Under the pieces are notes generated by a model that was given only the letters and a program-made list of their open reading frames with translations, was not told the origin of the DNA and did no database searches. A program made the translations under genes and the position numbers. 64,000 nucleotides of DNA from the NCBI GenBank assembly GCA_003116995.1, contig BDSL01000195.1, positions 1 through 64,000 on the forward strand, read 5' to 3'. The DNA comes from Yamagishiella unicocca (taxonomy: Eukaryota > Chlorophyta > Chlorophyceae > Chlamydomonadales > Volvocaceae). Of the stretch, positions 1 to 11,312 are shown piece after piece. The first letter of the stretch is position 1, and each line of letters starts with the position of its first letter.

Positions 1-710
1 AGCGAGCCGGGGCCCTCACGAGCAAGCCGGGGCCCTCACGAGCGAGCCGGGGCCCTCACGAGCGAGCCGGGGCCCTCACGAGCAAGCCGGGGCCCTCACG
101 AGCGAGCCGGGGCCCTCACGAGCAAGCCGGGGTCCCCACGAGCGAGCCGGGGCCCTCACGAGCAAGCCGGGGCCCTCACGAGCAAGCCGGGGCCCCACGA
201 GCGAGCCGGGGCCCTCACGAGCGAGCCGGGGCCCTCACGAGCAAGCCGGGGCCCTCACGAGCGAGCCGGGGCCCTCACGAGCGAGCCGGGGCCCTCACGA
301 ACAAGCCGGGGCCCTCACGAGCAAGCCGGGGCCCTCACGAGCGAGCCGGGGCCCTCACGAGCAAGCCGGGGCCCTCACGAGCGAGCCGGGGCCCTCACGA
401 GCAAGCCGGGGTCCCCACGAGCGAGCCGGGGCCCTCACGAGCAAGCCGGGGTCCCCACGAGCGAGCCGGGGCCCTCACGAGCAAGCCGGGGCCCTCACGA
501 GCAAGCCGGGGCCCTCACGAGCAAGCCGGGGTCCCCACGAGCGAGCCGGGGCCCTCACGAGCGAGCCGGGGCCCTCACGAGCAAGCCGGGGCCCTCACGA
601 GCGAGCCGGGGCCCTCACGAGCGAGCCGGGGCCCTCACGAACAAGCCGGGGCCCTCACGAGCAAGCCGGGGCCCTCACGAGCGAGCCGGGGCCCTCACGA
701 GCAAGCCGGG
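1..710. repeat. 20-bp minisatellite, about 35 copies
   Basis: Head-to-tail copies of AGCGAGCCGGGGCCCTCACG run from the first base of the window to about 710. Variation is mostly AGCGAG/AGCAAG, plus a GTCCCC variant that recurs at several places. The array is open on the left, so its true length is unknown. It lies 3' of the last visible donor site of the GEN-like gene, so it is probably inside an intron of that gene. There are no spacers, so it is not a CRISPR array. Confidence 0.95.
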
Positions 711-1024
711 ACCGAGGGGCCGTGTTGACGTGTTCACGCGGCTGTGGCGACGTGTTGCGTCACGCGGGTGAATGGTGAGGCCCTGCGGCTGCGCATGAGC
801 GTGTCTGATCGTGTGTGTTTCGGGTTTTGCGCCAACTCTCCCCCCTCCACACACACACGCACGCACTGCACCATTTGCCCCTCCTCCGGCCCCCTCCCCC
901 TCCTCCGGCCCCCTCCCCCTCCTCCGGCCGTCCTTCCACCGCCGTTGTGACATGCTGTACGCAAGGACCCACTCCCCGTACAGTGACGCAGGCAAACCAA
1001 CCAAGAGGGCGGCCCGCTGCTCAC

Positions 1025-1535
1025 CTCTGATTCAGGCGGCCCATCTTGGCATCAGGTGTGTCGCCCTCCAGAACAAACACCGGTGTGACCCCATAGCGGA
1101 GCAAGTTGATAATCTGCCAGCGCCAGGTGTGTAGAGGGGGGAAGAGAATCCGCGCAGGGGGGGGAGAGAGGTGGCGCGAAGAGTGGGCGGCGGGGCGGGC
1201 GAAGGCCCCATGGGAAGTTCTGTGTGCGGCGGAAGCCAGCACCACCATTTTAGCTGCACATCCATCCATACGCTGGCACCCACCCGGAAAATGATGATGT
1301 AGAGCACCCGCGCCTGCTCGTCATAGATAGCGTCCTTCAGGTCGGATTGCTGTGAACATTGGAATATCCAGACGGATGTGTCGATGGCGAGCGTCTTGCC
1401 GCACAGCTCAGCCACGATCTCCGCGTTGTCATCGCGCGCATCGCCCGCGATCGCGCTACCACGAGTAGCGCCGCTCCAGGAGCGGCAGACCTGCGCGTAC
1501 TTGACCAGCTCGGTCCAAAGGTTCGTGACGCCCAT
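1025..1535 (-). CDS. GEN1/Yen1-like XPG-family nuclease, 5' part only
   Basis: These are the first two exons (1284-1535 and 1025-1113) of a structure-specific endonuclease of the XPG/FEN1 superfamily. The product begins MGVTNLW, as GEN1 proteins do; the free N-terminal Met-Gly-Val is a hallmark of the family. It continues with LAIDTSVWIFQ around residue 49 (the Asp is a metal ligand) and then IINLLRYGVTPVFVLEG, the second half of the XPG-N domain. The exon 1 donor is CGG|GTGGGT, the exon 2 acceptor CAG|ATTATC and the exon 2 donor AGAG|GTGAGC. The first junction is phase 0. The catalytic XPG-I domain would lie further left and is not seen. In other organisms GEN1 proteins resolve Holliday junctions. 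Assignment to GEN rather than FEN1 or XPG rests on the spacing between the LAID and VFVLEG motifs. An insertion of about 20 residues (19-40) precedes the LAID motif. Confidence 0.8.
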
Positions 1536-2579
1536 GGTTCAGCAGCTTGGGAGGTGTGAGGACCAGTACGGACGCTGCGGCGCGCTGTCTCGGCAAACAG
1601 AAAATGAGCTGCTAAGATTGCCAGGATAACGGCGGTCTAGCTGTAATGCGCGTTTCGAGGTGCTGCTGGCTGGTCGGGTCGCTCCGGAAGGCACGCGGCG
1701 GCACCACTCCGGAGCGTTACTTGAGATTTATATCGTTGAAATGCAATGCCGTGCGCGTCTAGCTGGTCTGGTTAGGTTGCTGCCTTCATATGCTAAGTAG
1801 CGTTCAGGTAGGGCTGTCTTGCCCACATCAAGAAATCAAACGAAGGCTTGGACAGCAACACTAGGCTACCGGATAGTATGAACATTTATTATTGTGGAGA
1901 ATTTCGGGGGGTCGATAGGGTACATTCGTACGTTCGCGCCAAAACGGAACTAGGAAATCATGTTATCCGCTGAGGATGAGCCATGGGCTCGCTTTCTGAT
2001 TTGAAGCTTTACTTTATAGCCGGCTGTTAGGCATTATATTAGCAAACCAGGTAATATGGGCAACTGAAGGAACGCTGACAAGGCCTTGCGAGCAACCTTC
2101 ATGGCACCCTCAAATCGGGCTAGCGGCTTGCAGATACTCTTTCCCCTCTACAAACAAGTCTTCTGGAGACAGCTTGGGCGGGCATGGTGGATCGGTACGC
2201 GTGCATGTGTATGGGAGGGACCCAGACCATCCCAGACTGCTGATAGCTGATACTGTTTCGTCATACCGGTATCCTTTGTCGGTGTGAATATTTCAGGTTT
2301 GCCAAGCCGGTACAAGTGGTATGATGAACTTCGGTTTACACGGGATTCGAGACAGCATGAGCCTGGTCATGGTTGCTTTTGCTTGTGGTTGGTCGCCTCA
2401 CGCTCTTGAACATTGCACAGTGTATATGAACACCCGCGGGCACCAATAGAAGCCGACACACAGGGTTAAAACTGGAAAAACGGTGTGCCTGTCGGTGTCA
2501 GCTGGAAGTATCCTACAGCAAGCAACACCAGACCTGCTGGCCTGGGTCGAAGGGAGCGTTAAAACAGGGACATAACGGA
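1536..2579. other. Intergenic, no feature recognised
   Basis: This stretch lies upstream of the GEN-like start codon. I see no ORF with coding character, no RNA gene and no clear repeat. It should contain the GEN-like promoter and, to the right, the spacer before the duplicated PEK block. Confidence 0.5.
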
Positions 2580-2700
2580 TGAAACCGTGATAGCCACCTT
2601 TACAGTCATGCCACGTGAATGGCCGCGGGAACGTGTACAGGCACACATGCAGGTCGTTATTAATATGATGCAGCAGACAAAACCGAAATGCGCAACACTA

Positions 2701-2745
2701 CTACCTTTTAAGGTCTGGAGCCCACTGTAACGATTACAACAACTA
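2701..2745 (+). repeat. 45-bp dispersed element, insertion in PEK block 1
   Basis: The element begins CTACCTTTTAAGGTCTGG and ends ACGATTACAACAACTA. The paralogous site in PEK block 2 (around 6303) reads straight from GCACAGTGCG to CTACGTCGCGGA without it. Flanking ACTA on both sides may be a target duplication. Other copies: 14399-14446 (same strand), and 12536-12575 and 15341-15379 (opposite strand). Confidence 0.65.
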
Positions 2746-3324
2746 CGTCGCGGATTACCTCCACCCTAGAAAGAGGTCCAGTCCATGTGCGCCTTGCATA
2801 GCAAGTAGTCGGATGCCAAATAACCACTGTCCATTGCAGTCCACACAGTGAAAGGAGTGCGGATGACACCTCCAAGTAAAAACAACCTATTTTGTAAACA
2901 ACCTATTTTTTTCTGGACGGGGTAACCAACCGCTTTCCAGCACACGGAGGGACCCACACCAACTAACAATAGCTGAGTCCATGGAATCTGTGGAGAGATT
3001 ACATTGGTGTTGCTCCAATTGTCACGTTTGATCAGGGCCTGGAACAACGTCCATGTTTTTGCCTTGCAGCAGCAACCGTGTATGGCTGCCATCCTACTTA
3101 GTTGCTCCAGTTGATTGCTTGCGCGACCCACGGGCAACAAATTGTACTACCACTAGTCCAGGCGAGGATGGGGTACATGCGTGCCATCATCTGGGCAGAT
3201 GTGGAGCAGACACTAGCCGCATAACCAGGACGAGCCACTAGCTACCACTAGGGGCACCACTAACCACACAAACTCGTGTCAGGGTATGGTGTAGTGCCAA
3301 ATGTATCAGGGGCTTCGTCTCAGG

Positions 3325-4619
3325 CTATGTGGGCTTGGATGGCCTAACAGGCTTGGCAGGCTTCACAGGCTTTGTAGGCTTTGTAGGCTTGACAGGCTTG
3401 TCGGAATGCTCGGGCTTTTCAGGCCTCTGCGGCCTGGTGGGCTTCAGCGGCCTGTCAGGTTTCTCAGGCTTCTCGGGCTTCTCAGGCTTTTCAGGCTTCT
3501 CAGGCTTCTCTGGCTTCTCTGGTGTCTCAGCAGGTGTTGTCTCGGGAGTTTCAGGCGTCTCGGGTGTCTCGGGCTTCTCTGGCATCTCAGGCTTTTCCGG
3601 CTTCTCGGGCTTCTCGGGCATCTCAGGTGTCATCTCGGGAGTTTCAGGTGTCTCAGGTCTCTCGGGCTTCTCGGGTGTTTCGGGCTTCTCGGGTGTCTCA
3701 GGTGTCTTCTCGGGAGTTTCAGGTGTCTCAGGTGTCTCGGGCTTCTCGGGTGTCTCAGGCTTCTCGGGTGTCTCGGGCTTCTCAGGCTTCTCAGGCTTCT
3801 CGGGCTTCTCGGGCTTCTCGGGCTTCTCAGGCTTCTCGGGCTTCTCGGGCTTCTCAGGCTTCTCTGTCGTCTCAGGAGTTTCAGGCTTCTCAGGGTTCTC
3901 TGACTTCTCAGGCTTCTCAGACTTGGGCTTCTCTTCGAACTTGACAAGGGGCCAAGGGCTTGGGGCGGGATCGGGCTCATCCGACAGAGCCTTGCGACCA
4001 ATCGCCTGTCTGGCGACTGAAATGTCAGCCCCTGCAAGTTGCGGCGGAAGGAAACGGCAGTAGCACGTGTGTGAGCTTGTTGTGGAAAGGGCGGGCGCGC
4101 ATCGGTGTTTGGTGGAGAACATACAGAGTGGTAGCTGCGAGCAATGTGTACATATTTATACCAGTACGTTCAAAACATGAATGGCTTTCCTATGCTCTTT
4201 GGGCCGTCTGCTGGGTTCCGCCCCGGCTGTCGTATGGTGAGGCCCGGCATGGGCCCCTCTTCTTGTCCTGGGTTTGCCCGGGCTTGACGACACTGTAACC
4301 TCTCGTATTTATGAAGCATGCATGGTAATACTTCGATTTACTGCTGTTCAGGTGTCAACTACCACAAAGCACGGCGTTTCGCGTTCCGCCGAAACAGGCA
4401 AACACATAGCGACGCGGGAGCATTGGGGAACGTACAAGATAGTTATCATTATGCTGAGCCCTCAACCTCTTTTGCTACCCCCACGACACCCGCCTGAGAA
4501 CGCGGCTCCAAACGTTTCATTGCGAGGGTGGAGGTCCCTGCTGGCGCCCATTTACCTGCTTTGTTGCAGCATAGCAACACCACCAGTATCAGAGCAATAG
4601 GAAGTTCGCTTCTCGACAT
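3325..4619 (-). CDS. Secreted Pro-Glu-Lys (PEK) repeat protein 1
   Basis: Two exons, 4556-4619 and 3325-4031, encode 256 residues. Exon 1 is exactly a signal peptide, starting MSRSELPIALILVVLL and ending at Ala21. The donor is GCAG|GTAAAT and the acceptor is CTTGCAG|GGGCTG, with a phase 1 junction. The mature chain opens with GADISVARQAIGRKAL and SDEPDPAP. It is then almost entirely PEK, PET and PEKPE triplets, and ends in a Lys-Pro-rich tail (KPVKPTKPTK, RPSKPT, stop TAG). It is a highly charged, proline-rich, probably disordered extracellular chain. The same structure in the second copy, with the same intron phase and signal peptide length, is the main reason to believe the minus strand. 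No domain is recognised. A wall or matrix role is inferred from secretion and composition only. Confidence 0.72.
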
Positions 4620-5245
4620 CCTGACGGCGTCAGGGGCTCCTCCTGGCGCTGTCGGGGTGAGTAAGCAGCGCGCGTCGCAGCGATGGCGCGTGTGCTGCCA
4701 GTCCAACAACGAGTTATGGAAATTACAACTATTTTGTGAAAGATGGATATCACTTTGATGTTCAATTGGACGCGCGGGCGAACTTTAATGCGCTCCGTAC
4801 CAACATCACACTTATCTAGGTGACGTTATGGGCAGCCAATTGCAAGGAAGTGCATATATTTCAGCTTATTTCTACATAATCCGAATCCGTTTGCTTGTGT
4901 AAATAGACGGATTAAAGAAAGAGCCGAAGCCTCGCCTATCTACCGGTACCTAGCACTGCCTAGCAGTGCCCTGGTCTTCTCTACCCCGCGGCTTTTCCAT
5001 CCCTGGAGCTCGCGTCAAGCAACTGAGAGTGCCCTTTATTTACGGTAAGGAGAAACTTTAGGCAGGAGCTACGACGTGCAAGGCTGGGCCTGCTCCTGCC
5101 CACTCCTGAGTGCTGGCTAGGACGCTGTTGTGCCAGACGCATAACTGCGTCGCATTGGGTGGGGTCGCCCGAATTATTTGAGCACTACCCTGCAGGGTGC
5201 ATCGCGAGGGCGACATTAACTTGAAGATGTGCCCATGTTGTATCG

Positions 5246-6189
5246 TGATTTCAGTGCTTTGCGTAGCAGACTGGACACCGGCGGTTTGCCTGGTGACAGA
5301 AATATTGAAAGAACGACAGGAATGATTTGCGGTTACGAAGTTTTTATCGGTTACACTGGGTTTCACTGGGTTTTAATCCCCGTCTGACTGGGTCGCGCGA
5401 CCGCGGACGGACTGAGTTACTGGCGCTCCGTCCTACCAGAAACTGTCAGAAGCCGTTTGGCTCCCTTGGCGACAGGGTTATGCAATATATCTAACGTTTT
5501 CCTGTGGGTTGGCTTGACTGCAGAGAGAAGGACCAAGGACGTTGCCATGACCCTCATGCTCTATAGCCGTAGCTGGACCCTGCTGAACCTCGCTGATCGC
5601 ACCTTGCCGCGTGAACTATGCCGGTGAGGAACTCACTTCGCTGGATAGGTGACCCTCACCCGGCATGTGGCCGGTGAAGAAAAGAAGCTCAAGCGAGGTG
5701 CGTGGCCCAGCCGGGTCGCGTTGCGCTAATAAGTTACACCGCCTGCTGCCTCCAATCGAACACCGCGCCCTTACCAACCCCAGCACCCCCAGAACGGCCC
5801 AAGTCAATGGTCTTCGGAACCCGCCTGGCAGCAAGCCAAAAGCCCCACGGGCAAAGCTCCGGGCCGTCGCAGCCGCGAATGTATGCGAGGGGAACCGAAG
5901 AAACCCAGCGCCCCGATCAATATATGTTTTGATGAGGCGGCCGGTCGGTTTCTGTCACCAGCCGAATAGGAAGCCTATAGTGCCTAAAGGTCCCAGGGCT
6001 TGTGCACCGTATCTATCTGCTAGCTGTGGTCAGAAGGGTTCGTTACCTCCCATGCAGCTGCCCTAAGAATGTAAAAAAATCCCGAAGATCGATAATTGCG
6101 TACAAGATACATATAAGCAAGGGGCAATGGAAGGTTTATGCCTGTCGGCATAAACCTGGATCCTATCTACAGCGACAACACCTGGCAAA
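5246..6189. other. Spacer between the two PEK blocks
   Basis: This is unique sequence between the duplicated segments. ORFs here have no recognisable domain and no splice logic. Nothing is annotated. Confidence 0.5.
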
Positions 6190-8615
6190 CCATGATAGCC
6201 ACCTTTACAGTCTTGCCATGTGGCGGCGGCCGCAGCTGCAGGTACTGGGTGGCACGCGCGCAAGCAACGATCTGCCATGTTGCATACAACGGAATGCACA
6301 GTGCGCTACGTCGCGGATTTAAATCCGCGCTAGCAAAAGGTCCGGCCCGTGTATGCTTGCTTGCGCAGCAAGCCGAATGCCCAGTATACACCATCCGTAC
6401 GTAATTTACAGTCCACACATTGTACCGAGTGCGAATGAGACCGCCAAGCAAGAACACGTACTGCGTGGATGAGACCGCCAAGCAAAAACACCTATTCCCT
6501 GCCTTCAAGGATACGTTCAGTGAGCTAACTCAACGACGCTATGGCTTCTCGACGGGGTAACTAACCGCTAATAACTACCAAATTCTGCGCTGTGCCCTAC
6601 CTGCAACCCTGATCCGCGGGCGGGACTGCCCACCGTTTCGTTCAAGCACACAGCGCGCGGGAACACAACCAACCCAATGTTAACGTTGTAATACTACCAA
6701 CCAACAAATAATGCTGTGCCGACACCTACACCCTACCTGTGGAGAGAATACATTGATATTGCTCCAATAGTAATATTGGGTCAGGGCCTGGAGCAACATT
6801 CATGCTTTTGCCTTGCGGCAACGATGTATGCCTGCCGTCCTACTTAGTTGCTCTACTTGCTTGTGCGACCGACCGGCAACCAACTGTACTACCACCAGTC
6901 TACGCGAGGAAATGAGGTAAATGCGTGCATCATCTGTATCCGTCAGGGTATGATGTAGCGCCAAATGTATTGGGGCCTTCCTAGGCGACTCAGGCTATGT
7001 AGGCTTGGACGGCTTAACAGGCTTGACAGGCTTGGCAGGCTTGGTAGGCTTGACAGGCTTGGGTGGCTTGGTTAGCTTGACAGGCTTGGGTGGCTTGGTT
7101 AGCTTGACAGGCTTGGGTGGCTTGGTTAGCTTGATGGGCTTGGGTGGCTTGTCGAAATGCTCGGGCTTCTCAGGCCTCTGCGGCCTGGTGGGTTTCAGCG
7201 GCCTGTCGGGCTTCTCAGGCTTCTCAGGCTTCTCAGGCTTCTCGGGCTTCTCAGGCTTCTCAGGCTTCTCGGGCTTCTCAGGCTTCTCGGGCTTCTCAGG
7301 CTTCTCGGGCTTCTCAGGCTTTTCAGGCTTCTCAGGCTTCTCAAGCTTCTCGGGCTTCTCAGGCTTCTCGGGCTTCTCAGGCTTTTCAGGCTTCTCAGGC
7401 TTTTCGGGCTTCTCGACAGGCTTGTCGGGCTTATCGAGCTTGACAGGGGCGGGATCGGGCTCATCCGACAGAGCCTTGCGACTAAGCGCCTGTCTGGCGG
7501 CGGAAATGTCAGCACCTGCAAGTTGCGGAAAGAAGGGAACGGCAGAAGCACGTGTGTGAGCTTGGTGTGGAAAGGGCGGGCGCGCATCGCAGTTTTGTGG
7601 CGTAGTGGCGAACATATGAACGTCCGCCACTTCATATACCGACAGCTGCGAGCAACGTGTACATATACGAGTACGTTTAATGAAAGGCATGCTAATCGAT
7701 TGAATGCTTGTTCGCAACCACTAGGTACGATGCCTAGTGTTCCGCCGCAAATACTTGCTACGGGCAGACACACTGCGACGCGCGAACATTAGGAAACGTG
7801 CAAGATAGGTTCTCAAGATGTTGAGAGGGTCCCAAGCACCCAACCGCTTTTGCTGCCCCCACGATGTATGAACACGGCTCCAAACGTCTCATCGGAAGGG
7901 TGGAGGCCCCCGCCGTCGCCCATTTACCTGCTTTGTTGCAGCATAGTAACGCTACAAGCATAAGAGCAGCAAAAGATGCGTTCCTCGACATCCTGACGGC
8001 GTCAGGGGCTTCTCCTGGCGCTCTCGGGGTGAGTAAGCAGCGCGCGTCGCAGCGATGGAGCTTATGCTGCCAGGTACAGCGATGAATTATATAACTTAAA
8101 GGTAATATTGGTATATATATACACTAATGTTATGTTCTCTGGGACGCGCAGGCGAACTTTGATGCGACCCGTACCATCGTCACGCTTAGTATTGAGTGAG
8201 GTTGTGGGCAGCCAATTGCACGGAAGCTGCGTATAATCCAGCTCATGTTGAAGCACACTACAAAGTCTTTTGCAAGGTAAAAATAGACGGATTAAAGAAA
8301 GAGCTGAAGCCTCGCCTAGCTACCTAGCAGTGTCATGATCTTCTGTACCCCGCGGCCCTCCCATCCCTGGAGCTCGCGTCAAGCAACTGAGAGTGCCTTT
8401 TAGTTACGGCAGGCGAGGTACTATGGGCAGGAGCTACGACGTGTGAGGCTAGACAGGGCTCCTGCTGCCTGCTAGCTAGGTTGCTGTTGTGCCAGCAGAT
8501 GCGTATGGATGCGCGGACTGCGTTGGGTAGGGTTGAGCCGTTCGGAAAGGATTTACTGGGCAATACCCTGCAAGTTGCATCACGAAGGCGACCTTAACTT
8601 TAACTTGTGCCCACG
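6190..8615. repeat. Segmental duplication, copy 2 (with PEK gene 2)
   Basis: This is the paralogous counterpart of 2580-5245 in the same orientation. It lacks the 45-bp element and has a shorter PEK coding region and a shorter intron (412 against 524 bp). Confidence 0.85.
6995..7991 (-). CDS. Secreted Pro-Glu-Lys (PEK) repeat protein 2
   Basis: This is the paralogue of the gene at 3325-4619, with the same two-exon plan: exon 1 is 7928-7991 (signal peptide starting MSRNASFAALMLVALL) and exon 2 is 6995-7515, giving 194 residues. The donor is GCAG|GTAAAT, the acceptor CTTGCAG|GTGCTG, the phase 1. The mature N-terminus GADISAARQALSRKAL and SDEPDPAP matches copy 1. The repeat is purer PEK, with a distinct Lys-Pro tail in which KPPKPVKLT recurs. 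It ends at the same KPT-TAG. Copy 1 has an insert after SDEPDPAP and more PET units, so the repeat region has changed length by unit gain or loss. Function is unknown; probably extracellular. Confidence 0.72.
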
Positions 8616-9432
8616 CATACAGTCTATGCAATGCGAAACTGACGAAATATGCTGTAGCACAACCAGCTGTCCAGTGGCTCCTCTAGTCCGTGCGTTCCAC
8701 GGCCTAAGTTTGCCCGTGTTTGCCGTCTTGCTTATGTAATAATTCTTGCTTAAGTCGCCATCTATTTCACAATCCTTAATTGGGTAAACATTCCCTGGCC
8801 GTATTCCTAGTGTACGCCTACAACTGTCGGATGCCATGCCGCGTGCCTGTTACAAGCCAACGCCAACTGGAGCGCCCCCCTGCACATGTTCTTCAAGCAC
8901 CCTAAATGTATAACTCCCGCACTACCCCATTCCTGGGTTATCAACACATACCTGTCTTCATGGAGTTAAGGTTGCGCTTACAGGTGTTCAAGACGATGGC
9001 GAGGAGCCAGTTAACCGAATCATTTAACCAACCCGCGGATCTGCTGAAGGCACCCACACGCATTCGTGAGGCCAACGGCTTTCGACGCAGCAAGTGTGCT
9101 CGTACGAACTGCCGCGCCCGCCCCCCCCCCTTGACGGATTCTCTTATCACGACCCCCCCCCCTGGCGCGGACGACACGGTGAGCTGGCCCCTCATGACGT
9201 CAGCAACGTTGTACGGCAGCCCCCCTCCCCCAGCGCTGCAGCACATACCTCGCACCGGCAGCGTCCGCAGCAGCCGGGATGACGTCATGTGCCCTCTCCT
9301 CCCTGGAGCGGACGCCCTGGTTTGCAGGCTGCGTTCGTGTATGTGCCGCCCTGCCATGCCGGCATGCGCCCTTGGACTTCATTCGTATCTGGTTTGGTTT
9401 TTATTGCTACAGTTTCTTCCTCTGCGTTGCAG

Positions 9433-9734
9433 GAAGACGCTGCGCAGGGCGGTGCTGCTGGACGGCCGCCAGCAGCTGTGCGCCAGGCAGGCGCAGCTAG
9501 CCCGCCTGCGGGCCGCTGGTGCAGCCGAGGGCGTGCGCGAAGGTGTGTAGCGGCGCGCACCCTGCTCTCGCGACCCTCTTGACTGCCGATCGCGCGACCC
9601 TGAAGCTTGTCCGGTTTTGAACTCGTCCTTGCTAACCGACAGCGGCCGCCTTGTTTAACCTTTGCCCTCATCAGAGATAGATTTTGAGCCATCTGCAAAT
9701 GGAAAAGAGGCACCAGCTTTAGCCACTTTAGCAG
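9433..9734 (+). CDS. Possible exon pair of an unrecognised gene
   Basis: Two putative exons join in phase. The first, 9433-9542, has acceptor TGCGTTGCAG and donor GCGAAG|GTGTGT, and reads KTLRRAVLLDGRQQLCARQ followed by LARLRAAGAAEGVRE, which would be a helix. The second starts at 9675 after CCCTCATCAG and reads EIDFEPSANGKEAPALATLA. A possible donor follows at 9735. I could not find a convincing start codon upstream (8616-9432 is C-rich, with runs near 9120 and 9155) or a final exon. The sequence right of 9953 belongs to a duplicated block. No family is recognised. It may be a real gene or chance. Confidence 0.25.
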
Positions 9735-9952
9735 GTGTACGGCGCTACCTCGGCTTGAAGTGCGCCGTTCTGGACGAGTGGGGCACGCTCCTGGGCGCCC
9801 AAGCTGGCGGCAAGAGGGCCGAGGTAGGGCGGCCTGGGCAGCAAGGGGCGGCGGTGTGGTCCCGGAGGGTGTGGCGGTGCTGCCCCCGCTGGAGGGCACG
9901 CTACCGGACGGGGCGGGAGGCAGAAGCGCAGCCGCAAGTAGCGAGCGGGGTC

Positions 9953-11178
9953 AGGCCTAGTGGGACCTGGCCAGATCTCCTTGGGCTGCGGCTCGGACTG
10001 TGGGTTGGTTTCAACGTTTCATGGCTTCGCGGCAGTCGGCCAGTCAGCCGCCGTCGATCAGGCGCAAAGCACCGCGTCTTGCTGCTTGCCCTGTCCTGAC
10101 CTGTCTGGTTCACTGGCGCCACAGTGTGCAGGCGGACGGGCTCTGGGTCCCGTAGCTGCCTGTACGACCAGGAAACTAGCGCTCTTAACACTTGGAAATG
10201 GTAGTACTACTTAGAAGTGTGAGTTTCTGTTGATATTACGGGTTGATCCCAGAGGGCCCCAGCGGTCCAGCCAGGATTGATCGCCTTGCGCCTGCACGGT
10301 CGCTCGGTCCTTGCAGAAGGGAATAAAACCCGAGACCTAGCACTAAAGGACAGGAACAGCACTCCACCTGACACTGCCGCCGTCCGAGTGCCGGCCCGGC
10401 CTCGCAGCCCTTCCAGGCCCTTGGCAGCTTGCGGCCGGGGCCGTGGGGCCGGTGGCCATGCAAATATGTAGGCTGGGGGTGCGGTTGCGACTGCCTCGCA
10501 GGAATTATGTTGTCGTGCATAATGACACTTTCGCTAAGCCTCGGCCATGCTGGCAAGGATTGTAGCGACTGCCTAGGGGCGCGGTACAGCATGGCTCATG
10601 CCCGATCGGTTGTCGCACCTCAACAGTCAACAAGAAGAAAGGGACTGGGCTCGTGCGGACCAGCATTTTGAGGTTTTGAAGGAGTTGAGGTTTGAGGGCT
10701 CCCAGATACACCCTGATACACGACTTTGGCGGATCGGGGCGGTGGCGCGGCCGACGAGGCGACGACGCCTGCTTGCCGCACCTCAAGGCGCCAAACGCTA
10801 GGTGTTTGGCATGGAGGCGTGAAGAGTCACTGCACATCCAATCCTGGATCTGAGGATCCCTGCATGCCGTGGAAACCGACTGAAGTGGGTAAGACGTGTA
10901 AATCTTGCCACTTGCGAACGCATAATCAGGAAAGCGAGTGACTTAACGTTGTGATCGCAACGCAGTGCAAAGTAGGCAGGTACGAACGGCGGGCCGACCT
11001 GCGCCAACCACTTTCGTTGCTCTAATTGCCGTAGCTAACTTTTTTGCTCAAGATTGCACGATAACATTTCCTCTTGGAACATCTTTTGGTACGTAGCCAG
11101 TGTACCAGCCTGCTTGCCCGCGCAGAGTATGGACCGTACTGTAACTCCATTCCAAACGTTGTTATCATCACTCCTTTG
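9953..11178. repeat. Direct repeat A flanking the pherophorin-like gene
   Basis: This segment is collinear with 13801-15095. Shared landmarks include GCCCTTCCAGGCCCTTGGCA, the TAGGTGTTTGGCATGGAGGC stretch near 10800 and 14720, and GCCGACCTGCGCCAACCACT near 10993 and 14911. Identity is high but has many indels. There is no LTR-like TG...CA boundary, primer-binding site or polyprotein between the copies. It is read as a segmental duplication rather than a retroelement. Confidence 0.85.
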
Positions 11179-11312
11179 CGTGCCTCCTTTCTACCTTATG
11201 ATTGGTTCGTTTTTCATATTGACCGTGCACATGTAATGATTGGTTCGTGTACATAGTGCGAGTCACATACGCCTCCCTTGCTGAAGCCAGCCGGTCGACT
11301 ATACAGTTCATT

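Larger units (their letters stand above)
2580..5245. repeat. Segmental duplication, copy 1 (with PEK gene 1)
   Basis: This block is collinear with 6190-8615. Matching landmarks are the ATAGCCACCTTTACAGTC motif near 2590 and 6192, the whole PEK gene, the conserved 3' flank ending at the shared TAG stop, and a 5' flank that contains TCCCTGGAGCTCGCGTCAAG near 5001 and 8362. Divergence outside coding sequence is substantial and indels are frequent, so the duplication is not very recent. Copy 1 carries a 45-bp insertion at 2701-2745 that copy 2 lacks. Confidence 0.85.

Noticed and set aside
1..710. CRISPR-like regular repeat
   Set aside because: Units abut with no spacers and the surroundings are eukaryotic; it is a minisatellite.
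3329..4063. Plus-strand glycine-rich GFSG protein
   Set aside because: It is the antisense of the PEK repeat; it has no signal peptide, splice structure or conserved ends, whereas the minus-strand model is conserved in both copies.
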